Below, piece by piece: positions 42,736-53,290 of a stretch of 64,000 nt of DNA. Source of the DNA: Phymatolithon calcareum (taxonomy: Eukaryota > Rhodophyta > Florideophyceae > Hapalidiales). Each line of letters opens with the position of its first letter. The stretch's first letter is position 1. The position numbers and the translations under genes are program-made. The notes beneath the pieces are model-generated. The model worked only from the letters and a program-made list of their open reading frames with translations, ran no database searches and was not told the DNA's origin. Where the stretch lies: assembly GCA_977006965.1 (NCBI GenBank), contig OZ345364.1, forward strand, positions 1,736,001 through 1,800,000, read 5' to 3'.

Positions 42736-43597
42736 TGTCCTTACAGAAGTTGATGAGAGCGAGATGGTCGAGGATGTCGGAGAGTTGTTCGATGAAGTTT
42801 GGACATCCCTGCAGATTTTGGACACATGGCAAGCGTCTGCGGACTTCTCGTAACTCTAGCGTACAGTATGAGTTGATTGTTGTGCGAGTAATAGAGCAGG
42901 AAACTTGCTCGTTAGGGTGGCTCTGCGTGTCCATTTCATGCAAGGTGCCTCATACGGCAGGTCGGCTTCCTCACTATTATGGCACGTGTGCGAATTGATT
43001 CCCAATTTCTCGATGAAAACAGCAATTACGTCCAGAGCGATGAAGACATGGTCCTTACAGTGTGTCTGGTTTCTATCCTTGTTACCTCTAAATGGAATGC
43101 GGTGATAAAGAAGTGGCAGAAAAACACACTGTACGTTTCGGCGAATTGCAGAGCACGTCCGATGTTGGAAATTCACGGAAACAAGTTTGAGGTCTGCTCT
43201 CCTCGTATGACGTCGCATTGTTTCATTAGATTGGGCATAACAAGCGAGAAGCAGAAGTTAATGGATGACGGAGAATTGTGCAGTAATCTGGTGTGCGTTT
43301 TGTGAAGTATACAGTACAACTGTATTCTGAGAGCTACCGTTTATTTTTATGTAGTATATCTTTGATGCAAACGCCACTTTGCCCAGCACCTCGAAATACG
43401 GCACATGCGGGTGGAATAATGCTGACAGCAGAGCCAGCTTTTAAAGTGTTTTCGCATACTGCATTCTACTTCAGGAGCTCGAAATAGAGTCTACGACACC
43501 GGGCGAAAGCAATTGCAAGCACTTCTGATCAGTGCAGGCAACTTGTCCATTGTCCTCAACACGATACTTTGCTGCATTTGCATTCAAGTCCACAAAA
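42736..43597. other. Intergenic DNA with protein-like fragments
   Basis: A plus-strand acidic stretch (about 42748-42855, ESEMVEDVGELFDEVW) and another with DSQFLDENSNYVQSDED (42979-43305) may be remains of a gene or exons of one. No splice sites connect them convincingly and no family is recognised. The end of the region is the 5' flank of the gene at 43598. Confidence 0.3.
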
Positions 43598-45229
43598 ATG
43601 GAGCAGAGCGCGGAATCATCGCTGGATCACGCCAAGGCCGATCGAACTGACCCATCACAAGCTCCCCACACTATTCCAGGCCGGTCGCTTTTCTCCAATG
43701 TGCCTCCTCAACAAGTATTACGGCCAACCGCATCTTTTCCAAAATCTCGGTCATATCATTCTACACCTCCCGCAGCTGTCCGGCCGTTTCCAGATGAGCC
43801 TCCGCGTTATTATTCGCCAAATCAACCTCCTTCACAGTATGCGCCTCCCCAAGGGTATCTCGCAACGCTTGCCGCATCGGTGTATCTGCCAGGGTCTGGT
43901 GCTTCCGATTGTTCCTGTCCCCAAATGAATACATCAGACCTAAGTGTTGCGCCTTCAGCGGTGGTCCCTATCGACGTAAAAAGCCTTTCCCCGGAGTTGC
44001 CATATCTCGTGCTCGGCTTCGGCTGCCGTGGGACAAATTCCATGGCATTTAAGGGCTACGGATCCGTTTTGTGTAATGCGCCTGTGGCAATTTGTCGAGA
44101 TAACGAGGTCATAATTGCACCAACACCGCAAGATCGCGTTCCATGGTCAGGAGATCCTATTCAAGTATACGGATACGCGCACAGGGCCATGATCTCACTC
44201 CCACCGTTCACCGAGGTTGTCGGCGCTTCGAGTGGCCTAAAATGCTTCGAGGAGGAAAGCATGTCGATGATTTCGCTTACAAGTTCTTGTATTAATCTCG
44301 TCGAGTTCCCGGACCAGCAAGTATACTCTGGGGTTCGAGGCATTATGTACCCCCACAAGTATCCCGTGGACGGGCTCATTATGACGCGCAGGCTCAAGAC
44401 CCTGTCCCCGGACTACCCACAGGAACATTTTCTAAGCACTGGCTTCGCTCTTCTTCCCCAATGCACGGTTGTGAAATATGGGCAGGATGTGCCCATCCCC
44501 GGTCATGGAGAAAATATGTTTTTGCATCTTTCTGAAGACTATGCCGTTCGAAAATTCGACGCTAAAGAGAACAAACTGCACAACCCGCCTTCGATGCCGA
44601 AGTTGCCAGCCTGCCTTTTCAACTTGGAGAACACACTGCTTAAGGGCATCAGAGTGAAGAGCCGTGGCATACCTTTTCTCGCTTCTCTTCTGTGTGTTCT
44701 TCTGCTTGTTTTTCCTGGCCTAGTACAGGCGTACGGGTCCCAGGACGAAAAGTGGGGAGATATCTTAAATGCTGTCATTGGGACAGGGTCCGTTCTTGTC
44801 GGGGTGGTCCTGATCATATTTCAAAAGATTTTTGGTTTTGACGTTACCAGTAACATGGCCCTGCGAGGAATTCTGGTCATTCGGAGCAACTTGGGAGCTG
44901 CGTTGTTTGCTCGCCAGGTCGTGAGGGACATCCAGAAAGTTGCATGTGATCCCAGGATTCCGCAAGGGTTGATAGCGCGGTACAAGAATAGTGGGGTACG
45001 TGCGGATCGCACAGGGTGGCTCAAGGTCGGACAGTCTATCAGGCTAGAAGATATGTTCAGGCATGGATACCATGTAGTGCGAGATCGCGGTTTGGTTCTC
45101 GATCTTGTTACTGCATGGTATTACCCTTGCACTAAGACTGGAAATGTCGTCCGCATGTATCGCCTTGGAGAAGAGATTGTCGAAAAATTATGCGAGACTA
45201 TTGAGAATGGAGACGTATTTGAGGGATAA
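43598..45229 (+). CDS. Pro-rich predicted membrane protein of unknown function
   Basis: 543 codons. The ATG at 43598 lies in a good context (ACAAAAATGG); the frame is open further up but without ATG. Residues 1-110 are Pro, Ser and Gln rich and probably disordered and cytosolic. A globular part follows (about 120-345) with Cys pairs (CSC, CRG). Two hydrophobic segments (about 358-379 and 389-410) are likely membrane spans, separated by a short charged loop. The C-terminal 130 residues are soluble and contain MALRGILVIRSNLG. I do not recognise the family. The stop codon lies inside a 14-bp sequence repeated 1.4 kb downstream, the probable target duplication of a retroposon. Confidence 0.75.
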   Translation: MEQSAESSLDHAKADRTDPSQAPHTIPGRSLFSNVPPQQVLRPTASFPKSRSYHSTPPAAVRPFPDEPPRYYSPNQPPSQYAPPQGYLATLAASVYLPGSGASDCSCPQMNTSDLSVAPSAVVPIDVKSLSPELPYLVLGFGCRGTNSMAFKGYGSVLCNAPVAICRDNEVIIAPTPQDRVPWSGDPIQVYGYAHRAMISLPPFTEVVGASSGLKCFEEESMSMISLTSSCINLVEFPDQQVYSGVRGIMYPHKYPVDGLIMTRRLKTLSPDYPQEHFLSTGFALLPQCTVVKYGQDVPIPGHGENMFLHLSEDYAVRKFDAKENKLHNPPSMPKLPACLFNLENTLLKGIRVKSRGIPFLASLLCVLLLVFPGLVQAYGSQDEKWGDILNAVIGTGSVLVGVVLIIFQKIFGFDVTSNMALRGILVIRSNLGAALFARQVVRDIQKVACDPRIPQGLIARYKNSGVRADRTGWLKVGQSIRLEDMFRHGYHVVRDRGLVLDLVTAWYYPCTKTGNVVRMYRLGEEIVEKLCETIENGDVFEG

Positions 45230-45231
45230 AT

Positions 45232-46652
45232 TTTTTTTGAGCAAAGTTTATTTAAAAGCCCCACAGACTTCCGAAGATATGGGCAAGGCTTCCTCAGTTG
45301 CTACCTACCTTTGTTTAGCTTACAAAAACGCACCGCCAGAGGGGCGGGCGGAAAAACTTAGGATCTCAGATATCCCATCGAAATTGCAGAACTCCTGTAT
45401 TGTTCCCCGTAGACGACCCCCGGTAGCAAGGAGTCATTGTGTGTTAATTGCGTCACATTTTGCAGCTCGGTGATCAGTGCAACGAGCTCGTTTGACAGCT
45501 GATCCGATAGCATGTCGTAACCGCGCCTGGCACGTGGCGCGGTACTCGCGTAAGTCCCTATTGATTAAGGGCGTTGACATCGTCTCTATAGACGCTCTGC
45601 CGGCAGCGGCATACCGCTGGTATTTTAGGTATTCTCTGGAAACCGACTTCTTGCTCGGTGTTGCACGTCTTCTCCACTTCCGCCGCCGTGCTCGCTCCTC
45701 GGCAGTTTGCTCCGCGCAACGTATCCTCTCATAGGTGTCACGAAGGCTTCTGTGTTGCTCCTGTCAGTGCGCCTGCTTCCTGTTAAAGCAGTCTTTTTTC
45801 ACGCATTGGTTGGTTGACGCCTAGCTGTCTCCGATTACAGCAGCCCCTCGCGGGGATCGGCTTTACGCGGCACTTGAATTGGCTCGCGCTCGGAGCAATT
45901 GCACAAAGTAAATAACTGAGCATGGCACGCGGCATGGTACTTACGTAAGTCCCTATCGGGTAGGGGCGTTGACCTCGTCACTATAGATGATTTTGCGGTA
46001 GCGGCATACCGCTTATCTTGAAACCGAGTTCTTTCTCGGTATTTCAGGTCTTCTCTTGAGACCGACTTCTTCCTCGATGTTGCAAGTCTTCTCCATTCCC
46101 GGTGCCGCGCTCGTTTCTTGGTTGTTTGATCCGCGTCGCGTAGCCTCGCATGGATGTCACGAAAGCTTCTGCGTTGCTCCTGCTAGTGCGTCTGCTTCCT
46201 ATTGAAGCAGTCTTTTTTACACATTGGTTGGTTGACGCCTAGCTGTCTCCGGTTACAGCAGCCCCTCGCGGGGATCGGCCTTGCGCGGCACTTGGCTTGG
46301 TTCGCACGCGGAGCAATTGCCCAAGGAAAACGAACTTGGACCGGTTATGATAGCTTTCTTGTTTCATTTGCCGCCTCAATTTGCGGAAGTAGTCAATTTC
46401 CTACGGCGGCGATGCGTTGGCATCGGAGTCACCGAGAAAACTGGAGACCTTGGTGGCGCAACAATGTAGGCGCGTTCCCGATCCCGACGCCCAATTCCGG
46501 CGGAGCTACCGCCAAAATGCGCGCATTTGCCAGCCTCATAGGCGAGGGCGCTTCTGCCGGCGCGGGCGAACCGCCCGCGCCTGAATTCTTGGCTTCTTGG
46601 TTTGTGGCCCGGTCGGTCCTTACCTCCTTGGTTCATCAAGTGCTTTGCATAT
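45232..46652 (-). mobile_element. Probable retroposon with poly(A) tail and 14-bp target duplication
   Basis: TTTGAGGGATAAAT occurs at 45218-45231 and again at 46653-46666. Just inside the left copy is a run of T (poly(A) on the minus strand), then the conserved tail also seen at 40974 (+). This arrangement fits an element inserted by target-primed reverse transcription, with its 3' end at the left. The body (about 1.4 kb) has no clear reading frame and is largely a tandem duplication. The left copy of the target sequence contains the stop codon of the upstream gene. Confidence 0.5.
45521..46327. repeat. Two tandem copies of a repeat of about 395-420 bp
   Basis: Unit 1 starts near 45521 and unit 2 near 45921. 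Shared blocks: CGTAAGTCCCTAT, TGTCACGAA(G/A)GCTTCTG, TTGGTTGGTTGACGCCTAGC and CAGCAGCCCCTCGCGGGGAT. Unit 2 has an internal duplication of a GGTCTTCTC-type block. Each unit holds self-complementary stretches (CCCCTCGCGGGG, GCGGCATACCGC), so an RNA would fold strongly. Confidence 0.65.
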
Positions 46653-46666
46653 TTTGAGGGATAAAT

Positions 46667-47646
46667 GCTAAAACCAGGAAAAGCATAACAACACAAGAGA
46701 ATACTTTGCTCATTGCCGAATAATTCACAGTGATTGTTTGCATTAACTTCACGCGTCTTCACTTCATGTGGACAGTGAACTTAAAGTGTGGCTATTGGTT
46801 TACTGAACGTGGTGTGAGGGCAATATGTAGTGCTAGTACTGTGATGTAGTAAAACTTTCTAACTCCTGGCGATGTGGTGTCGTCAGGTCAGTGCTGTGGG
46901 ACATCGTATCGCGATTGCAGTAGCGAGATGCTGACACTTCGATATGTGGATGTCTCGGGGAATGTAGTAAGGTATCGATTCTGAATTGCGACAGTAGATG
47001 CAATGACGCTAACACTAAGAGAGTAACATCAAGCGGATCGTCTGCACCAAACCCCACATGCACCAGCAACTGTTCTTCTCCTTGCAGGTACAGAAAGACA
47101 CGTAACGCTAATCGCGTCACCATTAACCCATTCACAGCAAGTAGTTGAATGTGGGCAGGTTCTATTTAGTGCTAGTGTTATTTGCCTCTAATTTCAGACT
47201 AAACTAGTAACTAACGATTACCTGCCAACGATTTTCGTATCCCGCATCCGTCCTGCTACGACCTGGCTCTAAGTGCCTGTTTCCTCCTGGACAGGGCCGG
47301 ATCTACGTGAGACGGTCGAATGCTTTCGCCGGAATTACTTTTCTTCTTTGTTTTCAGATTACGTGATCGATAGATTTGAAGTATCAGGAACAATTTTTCT
47401 CTTGCACGAGGACTCGGCGAAAGCGAGCAAAAAGCATATCATTTCTGGATGATCCCCAAGAGATTTTAAACTGAAAAATCTTTCTCTAAAAAATCGATTT
47501 GGGGACTTCACCATCATTTTCGGTCCGCGAATCGGAACCTCTATTCCTTTACTCCAACCGAAAACAAGAACACGCTAAGCACTTAATCCGAGTCCCACCT
47601 TAGAACACTAATCATATATCCTTCCTCTTCAACAAGAGCAAACAAG
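46667..47646. other. Intergenic region upstream of PCH2
   Basis: No gene or repeat that I can support. The last part should contain the promoter of the gene at 47647. Confidence 0.35.
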
Positions 47647-49121
47647 ATGCCAACATCGCATAGCCCATTCTCCCGTGTCCCAGTCCTTGTCGAGGCCTGT
47701 GTCCGTCTCGGAATTTCTCAAGATGAGCAGGCAATGCTGTCACTTAGGAGACGAGTTGCGGACCTTGTTGCTGCTCAGCGAACCTTGCGTGATGGAGAAC
47801 TCCCTCTTCATCCGGTAAGAATCCCTCTTCCCATCGCGCCATTTCTATTCCAATACTATTTGCATTCCTCTCACCATTCTGATGCTCCTTTAACACGTGC
47901 AGGAACTCTTGACTTCTCTTGTGAGCGTACGGGTGTGTGGCATAACCGATGCCGCCCATGCAGCCATCGAAGCGGAAAAGGATATGGAACAAACCGGTTC
48001 GGACAAGGAAGAAGACACCGATTCAAGGGCAACGTCACTTGCTTTTTGGAAAGCCGATACGAACATCGTGATGTACGAGTGTCTTGATCCCGTAAATGTG
48101 CAAGAAAAACCATCCATCCCGTTTGCTTCTGTGACCACTCTTCCCTCTGCTACCCTGGAGGGGTTGTGGGATGCTTTGCATTACTCGACTGGTATCAAGG
48201 GCAAGCTGTTGTCGTACCTTTCCGCCGGTGCCCATTTTCGTAAAAACGGTGTTTCTCCTCAGGTGATATGCTGGCATGGGTACGTTTCCACTCCTTTTTG
48301 CACATCAACTACTTGACGCAGTCTATTAACACCCGCATCATAGGATTGCGTTACTGTATGGAAAACCCGGAACGGGAAAAACCACTCTGTGCAGAGCGCT
48401 CGCCCACAAACTTGCCATTCGTTACACCGACGCAGGTATGTGCTACTTGGTGGAAGTGCGTGCAGATGCTGTATTTTCCAAGTTTTTTTCGGAGAGTGCG
48501 CGCAATGTAGGATCTCTGTTCCAAGCAGTCTCGTCTCTTGCAGCGGGTAAAGGCCACGTGTTTATGCTTTTGGATGAGGTGGAATCATTGGCCGGTTCTA
48601 GAACCTCTTCTGAAGTTGACGGTCAGCCTGCGGATGCCCTGCGAGCAGTGAACGCCCTTCTCACAGCATTGGACAGTGTGCGCGGAGTCGAGAATTGCAC
48701 AGTGCTCGCTACGAGTAATTTGGTAACCAAGATTGATCCGGCTTTCTTGGATCGAGTCGACATTCATCAACTGGTTCCACAGCCTGGATTTGTGGCCAGG
48801 CGAGATATTATCCGTGAATGCGTCAACGAACTCTGCAGAGCAGGAATTGTTGTTCCAGACAGTGAGGGACAAAAGGAAAATGGACGCAAAAAGAACTTAA
48901 AAGTCATTGGCGATGGTTCAAAGAACGAGGCAGCACTCACAGAGGATCTCGTGAAAGAGGCTGCTCGTGCGGCAAAGGGATTATCTGGACGCGCGCTCCG
49001 GAAACTGCCATTGCTCGCCCATGCCGCGCACGTGCGCGGCACTTCCAAAAAGGTCCCCACTGCTTGCTTCCTACGGGCACTTAAAGCAGCCGCAATCACA
49101 GCGCGGAAGAATCGGGCGTGA
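47647..49121 (+). CDS. PCH2: Pch2/TRIP13 AAA+ ATPase, three exons
   Basis: Exons 47647-47814, 47903-48279 and 48344-49121, joined by introns of 88 bp (GTAAGA...TGCAG) and 64 bp (GTACGT...CATAG), give 440 codons. The second intron lies just before the Walker A motif. Features: N-terminal adaptor-binding domain (to about 170), Walker A GKPGTGKT (188-195), Walker B MLLDEVESL with Asp259-Glu260, sensor-1 TSN, the DRVD motif with the probable Arg finger, and a C-terminal GLSGRALRKLPLLAHA lid helix typical of this family. Pch2/TRIP13 is a hexameric remodeller of HORMA proteins (Hop1 type in meiosis, Mad2 in the spindle checkpoint). All ATPase motifs are intact, so it should be functional. It implies a meiotic or checkpoint HORMA protein elsewhere in the genome. 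Confidence 0.93.
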
Positions 49122-49197
49122 TCTTCTCTTTTTGCTTTGCCGTGTTGGTTTGGGTGAGGTTGACAAATCCTATGATGATGTCCGGTTTAAACTGTAC

Positions 49198-49775
49198 CCA
49201 GCAAATTGTGTTCGTTTTCATGTTCGGCTCCCATAAATAATCTACTATAGCCCTAGTTGTATCCCGTTGTACTATGAGTGACCAACAAACATCTGTTTAT
49301 CAATCATACCCAGGGGTGGCGGTATCATATTGTAATTTGATGCCTAGAGAAGTGCTGGTTCTCAGGACTGTCAGCATTGTGCCGTCGCACGCGACTGGGC
49401 CCACCTTTTACGCCGTCTCTTCTATAGTAAAGTAACGCTTCGTAACGGAGCTTTCAAATTTAGTCCCCGGGTTATACCCACACACTTCTTGATTGTGTCT
49501 CTAGGAAGACAAGTTTTCCCAAGTGTACGCTTTGCGGCGCACGCTCTTCTAGAACATCTTTTCAACTCCTCCTCTCATGAACTCTCTACTAAAAGCGCGG
49601 TGTACCAAGGACAGGGCTCCACATCCAGGTGAATGAAGCCTTTGCTATTTCATGGTGTTTCAAAGAGTTCAAGGAAGCCAAGAAGACGCCGTACAACCTG
49701 CTAGACGTTCGAACAGCTGTTTAGGAATCGTGCTCGAAAAAACGGAAGACGATACATAAATTTAATCCACGTGTA
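49198..49775. repeat. Dispersed repeat, copy 2
   Basis: Matches 42149-42735 in the same orientation. It begins 76 bp after the PCH2 stop, preceded by AAACTGTACCCA. The remaining 290 bp to the next ATG contain a possible 5' UTR intron (GTGAGC at 49981 to TTGCAG at 50048), which is unproven. Confidence 0.7.
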
Positions 49776-50065
49776 CTGAATATGTAGCAATGAACCAATC
49801 ACAGGTCTCAGGTGCGGGTCGGGTACTGTGTTTTTGTTGGGTGAGATCATGCAACAAAAAATATACATGCATACGATAAATACCCTGCCAAAACTTTCTG
49901 TCCCATTCCTACTGCACGTGCTTGTACAGAGCACCGACAGTCTGACTGAGGCAGCTGGGCCCTGCTGGCGCCCACAAAACGTGAGCGCTGGCGGGCTTGA
50001 AGAACGCGCGGCGGATCGCGCGTAATCGTGCCGAGCAATTCTTTGCAGTGGCATCTGGCTTTGTC

Positions 50066-51274
50066 ATGCGAACTCCACGTTCGGTTTTGTTTCTGATGCT
50101 TGCGGCTTTACTCGTTGCCGCAGCAACCGCAGCCGCAGTTTCAAGCCGGTTCTCACCGGATGACCTGCACCGTCACAATGCTTTCAGTCGCTATGCTGCG
50201 TTATTCAATACGGACGAAAAAGGCTCAGCTTCTATCCTGCATGACCATTGGTCATTCTTTAGACCTGTTGCAATGCTGTCGGGACTCTTACGAAAGGTTT
50301 GGCGGCCGTGGTGGGTGCGCGGTGTGGCTTTTGTTTATTTCACGACTTTCTGCTTGTTAATGTTCAACCATCGTGCGCAGACGTACCTAATATATCTTCA
50401 CTGGGTTCGACCGCCATCGTTTATTTCCTCGTGCGCCAATCTTGGTCGTCACGGGCTCGCTGGATACACGCGTAACGTGGAAGCTGGGCATTTGAGGGGA
50501 TGGCATTTACTGCCGAGTGGGCCTCCTTTTGCCGTCGACGAGGCCGATTTTGAGAAGCGATTGAAGGAACCGCGTGCGCGCGTGATTATATTCTTTCATG
50601 GAAACTCTGGCACTCGCGCTTTTCCCCCGAAGCGAGTGCGCATCCTTCAAATGCTGGCATCGCACTTCCGTGCTCATGTGTTCTCATTCGACTATTCCGG
50701 TTTCGGTGATTCGGGAGGAAGACCATCGGAGACACAACTTTTCACTGATGCTCGAGTGGTCTATGCATTCGTTCATGCTCGTGTGGCCAAGGATGCGCAT
50801 ATTGTGATTTATGGTCAAAGCTTGGGAACTTTTGCTGCGGTGGACGTTGCTGCATATCTTTCGAAATCAAGTTCTATTGCGGGTGGGATGCACGGTGGTG
50901 TCGTGCCGGCAGCTGTGATTCTGGAGGCACCGCCCGCTTCTCTGATGGATGCAGCCAGAAGTCATCCGAGCGTAGCGCTTTTTCGAATTTTGCCAGGTGT
51001 GGATGCGGTGTTCCGGAATTTGCTGAAAGAGAAGCTTGATTCTCTGTCAAAGGTGGGACAGATTCGGTTGCCGCTTCTTGTTTTGCACGGTTGTAATGAC
51101 ACATTCATTCCGGTGACTCAAGGGAAAAAGCTATTTGAGCGAGCGAAAAGCACAGGAAATAACAATGCATATCTCGTTGAGTTTCCTAACTGCGGGCATG
51201 TTAACGTGGCTTCACAAGATACGTACCTCAGCACTCTGCACGAATTTCTTGAGCGGTATGCGCCACTCCCGTGA
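50066..51274 (+). CDS. ABHD12-like alpha/beta hydrolase, membrane anchored
   Basis: 402 codons from the ATG at 50066; the frame is open for 23 more codons upstream but with no ATG. An N-terminal hydrophobic segment (about 6-26) is a likely membrane anchor, and a second hydrophobic stretch lies near 85-100. The hydrolase core has FFHGNSGTR (about 176-184), DYSGFGDSGG, the nucleophile GQSLGT (Ser252), LEAPPASL, Asp345 in HGCNDTFIP and His378 in CGHVNV. The HGNSGT, GQSLGT and EAPPASL segments are close to ABHD12/ABHD13-type serine hydrolases, which cleave lysophospholipids or monoacylglycerols at membranes. The substrate here is inference. The catalytic triad is complete. Confidence 0.85.
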   Translation: MRTPRSVLFLMLAALLVAAATAAAVSSRFSPDDLHRHNAFSRYAALFNTDEKGSASILHDHWSFFRPVAMLSGLLRKVWRPWWVRGVAFVYFTTFCLLMFNHRAQTYLIYLHWVRPPSFISSCANLGRHGLAGYTRNVEAGHLRGWHLLPSGPPFAVDEADFEKRLKEPRARVIIFFHGNSGTRAFPPKRVRILQMLASHFRAHVFSFDYSGFGDSGGRPSETQLFTDARVVYAFVHARVAKDAHIVIYGQSLGTFAAVDVAAYLSKSSSIAGGMHGGVVPAAVILEAPPASLMDAARSHPSVALFRILPGVDAVFRNLLKEKLDSLSKVGQIRLPLLVLHGCNDTFIPVTQGKKLFERAKSTGNNNAYLVEFPNCGHVNVASQDTYLSTLHEFLERYAPLP

Positions 51275-52499
51275 ATCACATTTTTGCATCCGAGCGTGGC
51301 TTGCGTGTTAGCGTTGTCGCGCTTACTGTACGAGTGCATGGCTTTTTGAGCAATGAGGCCTTGGATTGCTAGTGTGCGGTACAAATGATCTGGGTCGTTC
51401 AGCGCATTCTAAATTGTGCAGTCCCTTCTCGCGAAGTGGAGCATTGACAATCAGCACGGCGTGCGCATGAATGCAATTTGCGATGCCGTGTTGTTATCAT
51501 CCTTGTCGACCCTTTGATACGGCTGCGTCAGAGTTTTTGTACTCATGTGTTGTCAAGCAATAGCAATTAAGGACGATGATGTCGTGAGGTTACACTATCG
51601 CCCGGTATTTAGCAGACTGTCACACCCTAACTCATGGTTACGAGCGGTGTGGTAGAGACACTTACGGTTATGGTCCTCAGCTCTTAGTCGCGAATACCTA
51701 GCTTAAACCAACAAGTAATCCAAGTAAACGTTGGGAGTCGCTTGGTCAATAGCAATGTGCAGAGTTGATCAACCCATGGCTGGCTTACTAAAATCCAGGC
51801 GCCCTCCGTATGAGTTCGTTGCGGAGCCGTCGGCACACTCGCGCTGTGCCTTCACTGCCTTGACCTCTAGATCTGGCTCTTGGATGAGACACTAATCGTT
51901 ATGATAACTTCGGCGAAGTCTTCGTCAAGATGGCCCACGTCAGTGACTACTGTAGAGCTCTACTAGTTTAAATTTTGCCATGACTTCACGAGTTGTGGTT
52001 GGCCTTCCCGAAAGATCGGCTAAAGTGTAATGCGCTGCCCAGGATATTTTCTCTCTGAGTCTGTCTGTCTGCCTTCCTGTGTTGCCCGAACGTGCCCTAT
52101 TGCTTGCAGCCCTGGAGTGATGCGATCTCAGCAAGACCAAAACATATTTCGGTCTGGCTCGCGGGGATTGCATAAATTGTAGTTTTAATCTTGGTGGATC
52201 GGTTGGGATTTTTATGTTTTCTGACTGAGTGTGTCTCGAACAGTATTCAGCTGTTTTTTGTTGATGCCCATCTGGTAGAAATTTTACTGTAGGGCGTTGA
52301 AAAGACGAAAGGAATGCACTTCTTTCGATTTTTCTACACTCAGCCTCCATTAATGGAAGCTGTACATTAAAGGAAACTGTGCCCGCCACAGTGCTGTTGG
52401 CGATGTACATATTTGTACAGGAAAGTATTTTAGGTGATGTGGTGCCACGTGCTGCACATTGGCATGCATCTGCACCAGGACGAGATTCTATACAATTCA
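51275..52499. other. Intergenic region
   Basis: A minus-strand frame of about 200 codons (51940-52569) lacks an early ATG and any family motif. I regard it as chance. Nothing else is supported. Confidence 0.35.
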
Positions 52500-53290
52500 G
52501 TACTGTATTTTTCGGCCAGCAACGTGAGGAAAAACAGGTACAGTAGGCGACGGCATCATAATGTGGCACACTTCAAAGGATTCGACGGTGGGCACCGTAG
52601 TGTAATTCTTCGCGGTTCTGCAACCATTGCTCAATCTTGACCTGAACACGTAATTTACTGTACTCATCCATCCGCCTTCAGTAGATGTCGCTAAATTTAT
52701 CATGTACTGTACTGTACTGTACCTTATACAGTAGGGGTTAACGGTTTTGTACTGAACAGTGGAACAGCGAATGTACGTACTGTACGTAGTGAGATGAGTT
52801 TCTGTACAACATAAGTGGTTTGTCATCTTCATAGAAGTTGTATCGTACATTATGCAAATCATAGTACAGTACCTTCCAACCGGGTCTGGAGTCAGTAACT
52901 TAATTTTTTCCGAGTGCTCAATGTAGAAGTTCGGCTCTTGACGGATTTCTCGAAAACGATCGTTGCAACGGCAAATGCGGTGAGAGAGGCATGCGGAAGA
53001 GAAACTGCAAAGTCTACTGTATGCCGTACAGTAATGCGAGAAATAGCGTGAATCATTCAATTGCGGATCGACTCCTCTACACTATTTTAAATCCTGAGGA
53101 AGCCTTGCCCATATACCGTATTGGACTGTTTAAAGTACTGCGGCATACAGTGCACTAATGTGCAGTAGCATTACATACGGCATTCTGATGACTCACGGGA
53201 AAATATCACGAACGGCCGTTCGTCATGTCAATAATATTCAGGTGACATCAGCTATACTGTACGTCAGTTTTCATGCAAACGAGGCACTCA
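52500..53290. repeat. Region dense in TACTGTA/TACAGTA motifs
   Basis: The self-similar words TACTGTA, TACAGTA and GTACTGTAC recur many times, including an uninterrupted run TACTGTACTGTACTGTACC near 52703. The retroposon tail copy at 53093 lies inside it. Further scattered copies lie in the flanking 2 kb. There is no gene. Confidence 0.5.
53093..53136 (+). repeat. Retroposon 3' tail, copy 3 (diverged)
   Basis: CCTGAGGAAGCCTTGCCCATATA matches the other tails; the end (GGACTGTTTAAAG) is diverged and has no poly(A). Confidence 0.45.

Noticed and set aside
46202-46657. A 151-codon plus-strand frame over the tandem repeat
   Set aside because: Starts at TTG, overlaps the retroposon body and repeat unit; no motif. 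The tandem partner unit does not keep the frame.
51940-52569. A 209-codon minus-strand frame
   Set aside because: Starts at a non-ATG codon, has no family motif, and has mixed composition typical of chance.
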